Source of the DNA: Chitinophagaceae bacterium UBA4411
GTDB taxonomy: Bacteria; Bacteroidota; Bacteroidia; Chitinophagales; Chitinophagaceae
DNA: 64,000 nucleotides
Reading direction: 5' to 3'
Assembly (NCBI GenBank): GCA_002400415.1
Contig: DGQP01000008.1
Location: forward strand, 62,001 to 126,000
Below the pieces are notes generated by a model that was given only the letters and a program-made list of their open reading frames with translations, was not told where the DNA came from and searched no databases. Below are positions 61,430 to 64,000 of this stretch, in pieces; the first letter of the stretch is position 1, and each line of letters opens with the position of its first letter. Position numbers and translations under genes: made by a program.

Positions 61430-61461
61430 AATCGTGTTTTACTAACCCCCATTATATTAAG

Positions 61462-61490
61462 AACCCTGACCGGTTGGCCAGGGTTTTTTA
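61462..61490. terminator. Bidirectional intrinsic terminator
   Basis: The stem AACCCTGACC / GGCCAGGGTT with a run of T on the plus side follows the small ORF. Its other side is the 3' end of the leftward receptor gene, two bases away. The minus-strand run of T is shorter (TTCTTAATA), so it is stronger for rightward transcription. Confidence 0.7.
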
Positions 61491-61491
61491 A

Positions 61492-64000
61492 TTAGTTGAT
61501 CCGCATATCCCGCATGTTCCTTTGCATCCCGGGAGGCATTGGCGGCATCCCCTGCTGCATTCCTTTACCACCCATCTTGTTCAGGTTGAATAAAAGGGTG
61601 ACCATGAAGTACCGTTTCAATACCATACTCCGGGTATCCTGTATATAATTTTCGCCGGTAGAACGGGTAATACTCTGGTTCTGGTTCAGGATATCATTTA
61701 CAGAAAATTTGATCTCGCCGTTCTTCTTTTTAAATACCTGTTTGCTTATACCCGCATTCCACAGCGGAATACTCTGGTTAAACCCTTCAGCCCGGCCCGT
61801 ATTGATCAGGTAATCAAAATCAGTGGAAAGAATGAAGTTTCCTTTAAAAGTGTAAGAAAAGTCACCAGAGTAGGTTTGAGTAAAATAGTCCTCATTCAGG
61901 GTAGTGTTCACAGAGTATTTTACATCTGTGTAGGCGATATTCAGTTTTATACCAAAGTCAATTTTTTCTTTATTGATATTGATGCCGGCCCCCTGGTTGA
62001 TGGTGAATGTTTTACCTATATTTTTAAGGCTCTTCAATAAACTGACATCATGGGTATAGCTCGTGTTGTTTGTAAAGTTCAGGCTGGATCCTTTTAATTT
62101 AGGACTTTTAAATGGCAAACCTAAGGTCAGGAAAGAACTTGCCCGGTAGTATCCGTTAAGATTTTGATATGTTGTTTGCTGAACAGCGCCAATAGTATTT
62201 ATATCACTTACAATTTTATTCCTTGTAGTCGAAAAGCTCAGGTTAGCTGCAATGAACCGGAAGGTCAGGATATTGAACGTATTGTAGTTTAAATTGAAGT
62301 TGTGTGTGAACTCCTGGTCCAGTGCAGGGTTTCCGATAATCTGGCTTAATGTATCTGTTACGTTAGGAACATTCTGCAATTGTGTAATACTCGGCTGATT
62401 TGTTCTGCCATTATAAGATATACGGAGATTTTTCCCACGGGTTGGTGTATAATTGAAATTCGCCGTAGGGAAGAAATTGGTATAGGTTTGCTTTGTGACA
62501 GAATCCTTACCCAGGGACGCCTGGTAACTGTTACTTTCTAAAGTGGAGTTTTGTACCCCGATGCCAAACTGGTAATTGTATTTTTTCTCCTGCACCCTGA
62601 AGTTCACCCCAAAGCGATGCGCCAGGAATGTGTTTTCAAAATCATTGGTTTGGGCCAGGTTAGGGTTATCATATTTATCAGTTGCCGAGTTATAATTATA
62701 GGTCTTCCTGTCTGAAGTACTAAGGTTATGTGTATATGCATAATTCAGCTCCAGTAATTTATTCAGTCCAAATGGCTCAGTGTACGAAGTGCTGAATACG
62801 TTATTATTGGTAGTCGTTTTCTGCTTGTTTTGCTGATTTTGCTGAACAACCCGATAGGGCGTTCCGTCCGGTTGATAGAAAATATTCCGGGATAAAGTAA
62901 AGCCATCGCTTTCGCTATTGCCGATGGTTCCGTTCCAGCCCAGGGTTATTGTACGCCCTGTCTTACTGAACTTATGACGGAACAGAAGATTATTGCCCCA
63001 GTTAAGGCCGTCTCTTTTGTTACTGTTATTTGTTCTGCCTGTAACTGCCAGGTATTCGTCTGATGGGATGGTTGTAGTATTAAATGAAGTATCCTGGCTA
63101 TAACTTTCTGAGTGCTGCAGGGTAAGGGTGGGAGTATATAAAATTGAGTTCATCGAATCAATCTGGTATTCAAACCGCAGGTTGAAACGATGGTTGGTAT
63201 TCTTATTATTGGAAGAAGATTCTTTGGTCAGGGAGGCCACTGAGTCAATGAAAGTGGTACGGCGAAATACACTTTGTTGCTGATCAGTATTGCTGTTGGA
63301 TAAGAAATAACTGCCTGTTACTTTGATCTTGCTGCCCCACTGGTCGGTATAATTAAGGCCGGTTGACAAAGACCGGATCAGACCCGTGCTGCCACTTCCG
63401 CCAAAACCACCAAAGCCTCCGCCACCACCCCGGGTAGATGTTACCTGCATACCGCCTCCCATTCCACCGCCGCCACCAAAACCACTAAAGCCCCCCATCG
63501 AACTGATGATATCAGAAAAAGAGAACCCCTGTTTATTAATATTATTTGCATTGAATAAAACTGAAAACCGCTGGTTGCCTTTGAATTTGTTGAAAGTAAG
63601 ATTGGTTTCATAGCGGCCATTGTCGCCATAAGAAGCAAGAGCCCGGGCAAAATAACCTTTGTTCCGGTCTTTCTTGAGTTTAATGTTCAATGTCTTGCTG
63701 CGGCTTCCGTCATCAATCTTGGTAAACTTGGCCTGGTCACTCATATCATCAAAAACCTGTACGCTTTCGATCATATCAGCCGTTAAATTCTTTGTGGCCA
63801 GCTTGGGGTCTGTGCCAAAAAATTCTTTCCCATCCACATATACTTTTTGTATTTGTTCTCCCTGTGCTTTCACGTTTCCTTCCTTATCCACTTCCACACC
63901 CGGCAGTTTTTTCAGCAGGTCCTCTGCCGTGGCATTAGGCTTTGTTTTAAAAGCCTCGGCATTGAATTGCACCGTATCTCCTTTCACCGTGATGGGCACT
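61492..64000 (-). CDS. Outer-membrane barrel receptor, N-terminus beyond window
   Basis: The last 836 codons of a receptor related to the one at 57598. It begins inside the plug region (LLKKLPGVEVDKEGNVKA, KVYVDGKEFFGTDPKLATKN) and has the same barrel type (NDILNQNQSITRSTGENYIQ near the end). A Gly-rich run with many GGGG (about 165-200) is inserted at the start of the barrel. The C-terminal tail is Met/Pro/Gly-rich (QGMPPMPPGMQRNMRD), which is unusual for a barrel that should end in an aromatic residue. The signal peptide and regulatory-like domain lie to the right of the window. Confidence 0.85.
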   Translation of the reverse strand, partial: VPITVKGDTVQFNAEAFKTKPNATAEDLLKKLPGVEVDKEGNVKAQGEQIQKVYVDGKEFFGTDPKLATKNLTADMIESVQVFDDMSDQAKFTKIDDGSRSKTLNIKLKKDRNKGYFARALASYGDNGRYETNLTFNKFKGNQRFSVLFNANNINKQGFSFSDIISSMGGFSGFGGGGGMGGGMQVTSTRGGGGGFGGFGGSGSTGLIRSLSTGLNYTDQWGSKIKVTGSYFLSNSNTDQQQSVFRRTTFIDSVASLTKESSSNNKNTNHRFNLRFEYQIDSMNSILYTPTLTLQHSESYSQDTSFNTTTIPSDEYLAVTGRTNNSNKRDGLNWGNNLLFRHKFSKTGRTITLGWNGTIGNSESDGFTLSRNIFYQPDGTPYRVVQQNQQNKQKTTTNNNVFSTSYTEPFGLNKLLELNYAYTHNLSTSDRKTYNYNSATDKYDNPNLAQTNDFENTFLAHRFGVNFRVQEKKYNYQFGIGVQNSTLESNSYQASLGKDSVTKQTYTNFFPTANFNYTPTRGKNLRISYNGRTNQPSITQLQNVPNVTDTLSQIIGNPALDQEFTHNFNLNYNTFNILTFRFIAANLSFSTTRNKIVSDINTIGAVQQTTYQNLNGYYRASSFLTLGLPFKSPKLKGSSLNFTNNTSYTHDVSLLKSLKNIGKTFTINQGAGININKEKIDFGIKLNIAYTDVKYSVNTTLNEDYFTQTYSGDFSYTFKGNFILSTDFDYLINTGRAEGFNQSIPLWNAGISKQVFKKKNGEIKFSVNDILNQNQSITRSTGENYIQDTRSMVLKRYFMVTLLFNLNKMGGKGMQQGMPPMPPGMQRNMRDMRIN

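Noticed and set aside
1..64000. tRNA, rRNA or phage genes
   Set aside because: By reading I found no tRNA T-arm-like GGTTCGAATCC sequences, no rRNA stretches and no capsid, tail or integrase proteins; a covariance-model scan could still find a small RNA that I missed.

Overview
The window looks like a Bacteroidota chromosome, most plausibly family Chitinophagaceae. The basis is the product set (GLPGLI-family protein, CarboxypepD_reg/outer-membrane-barrel receptors, split KdpD, MqnC, many DUF418 proteins), signal peptides ending in AQ, little Shine-Dalgarno signal, and TAnnTTTG-type -7 promoter elements. No rRNA, tRNA or CRISPR array was seen.

Layout. 0-15 kb: envelope and peptide-hydrolysis genes, with three DUF418 membrane proteins, three beta-lactamase-fold serine hydrolases, a D-aminoacylase-like amidohydrolase, an acyltransferase-like membrane protein, a TPR protein and a ricin-type lectin protein. 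15-24 kb: housekeeping genes, including a fused E1 alpha/beta 2-oxoacid dehydrogenase, a vWA protein, an M16 peptidase pair, an aspartyl protease with PDZ domain, and MqnC of the futalosine menaquinone pathway. 24-30 kb: an AT-rich accessory stretch with a NotI-type restriction endonuclease, its methyltransferase, a small ribbon-helix-helix protein, a DHFR-like protein and several unknown genes. 30-38.7 kb: MBL hydrolase, sterol desaturase-like protein, diheme cytochrome c, PagL-like lipid A deacylase coupled to NagA, an OmpR-type two-component system and a divergent GLPGLI gene.

38.8-43.9 kb is the most unusual region. It holds five consecutive same-strand units, each bounded by a short core sequence whose reverse complement recurs just after the gene(s). 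Four of the intergenic spacers fold into long imperfect palindromes with shared arm sequences. This is the architecture of integron gene cassettes with attC sites, and no integrase gene lies in the window, so it is best described as a CALIN (cluster of attC sites lacking an integrase). Its cargo is a TIR-domain protein, three unknown small proteins, a HEPN-like helical protein and a serine hydrolase with a TPR tail.

44-57 kb: a potassium-uptake locus. It has an NtrC-type regulator, several single-helix micropeptides including KdpF, KdpA-B-C, a porin, a KdpD sensory half with no kinase, and a separate HAMP/PAS kinase. It is followed by a REP-associated transposase gene broken by one missing base and flanked by two 31-bp palindromes, and then a ChaN-like gene. 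57-64 kb: two outer-membrane-barrel receptors, the second cut off by the window edge. The promoter of the first shares helically phased TTAACC repeats with the intergenic region of the two-component system and GLPGLI gene, which suggests one regulon.
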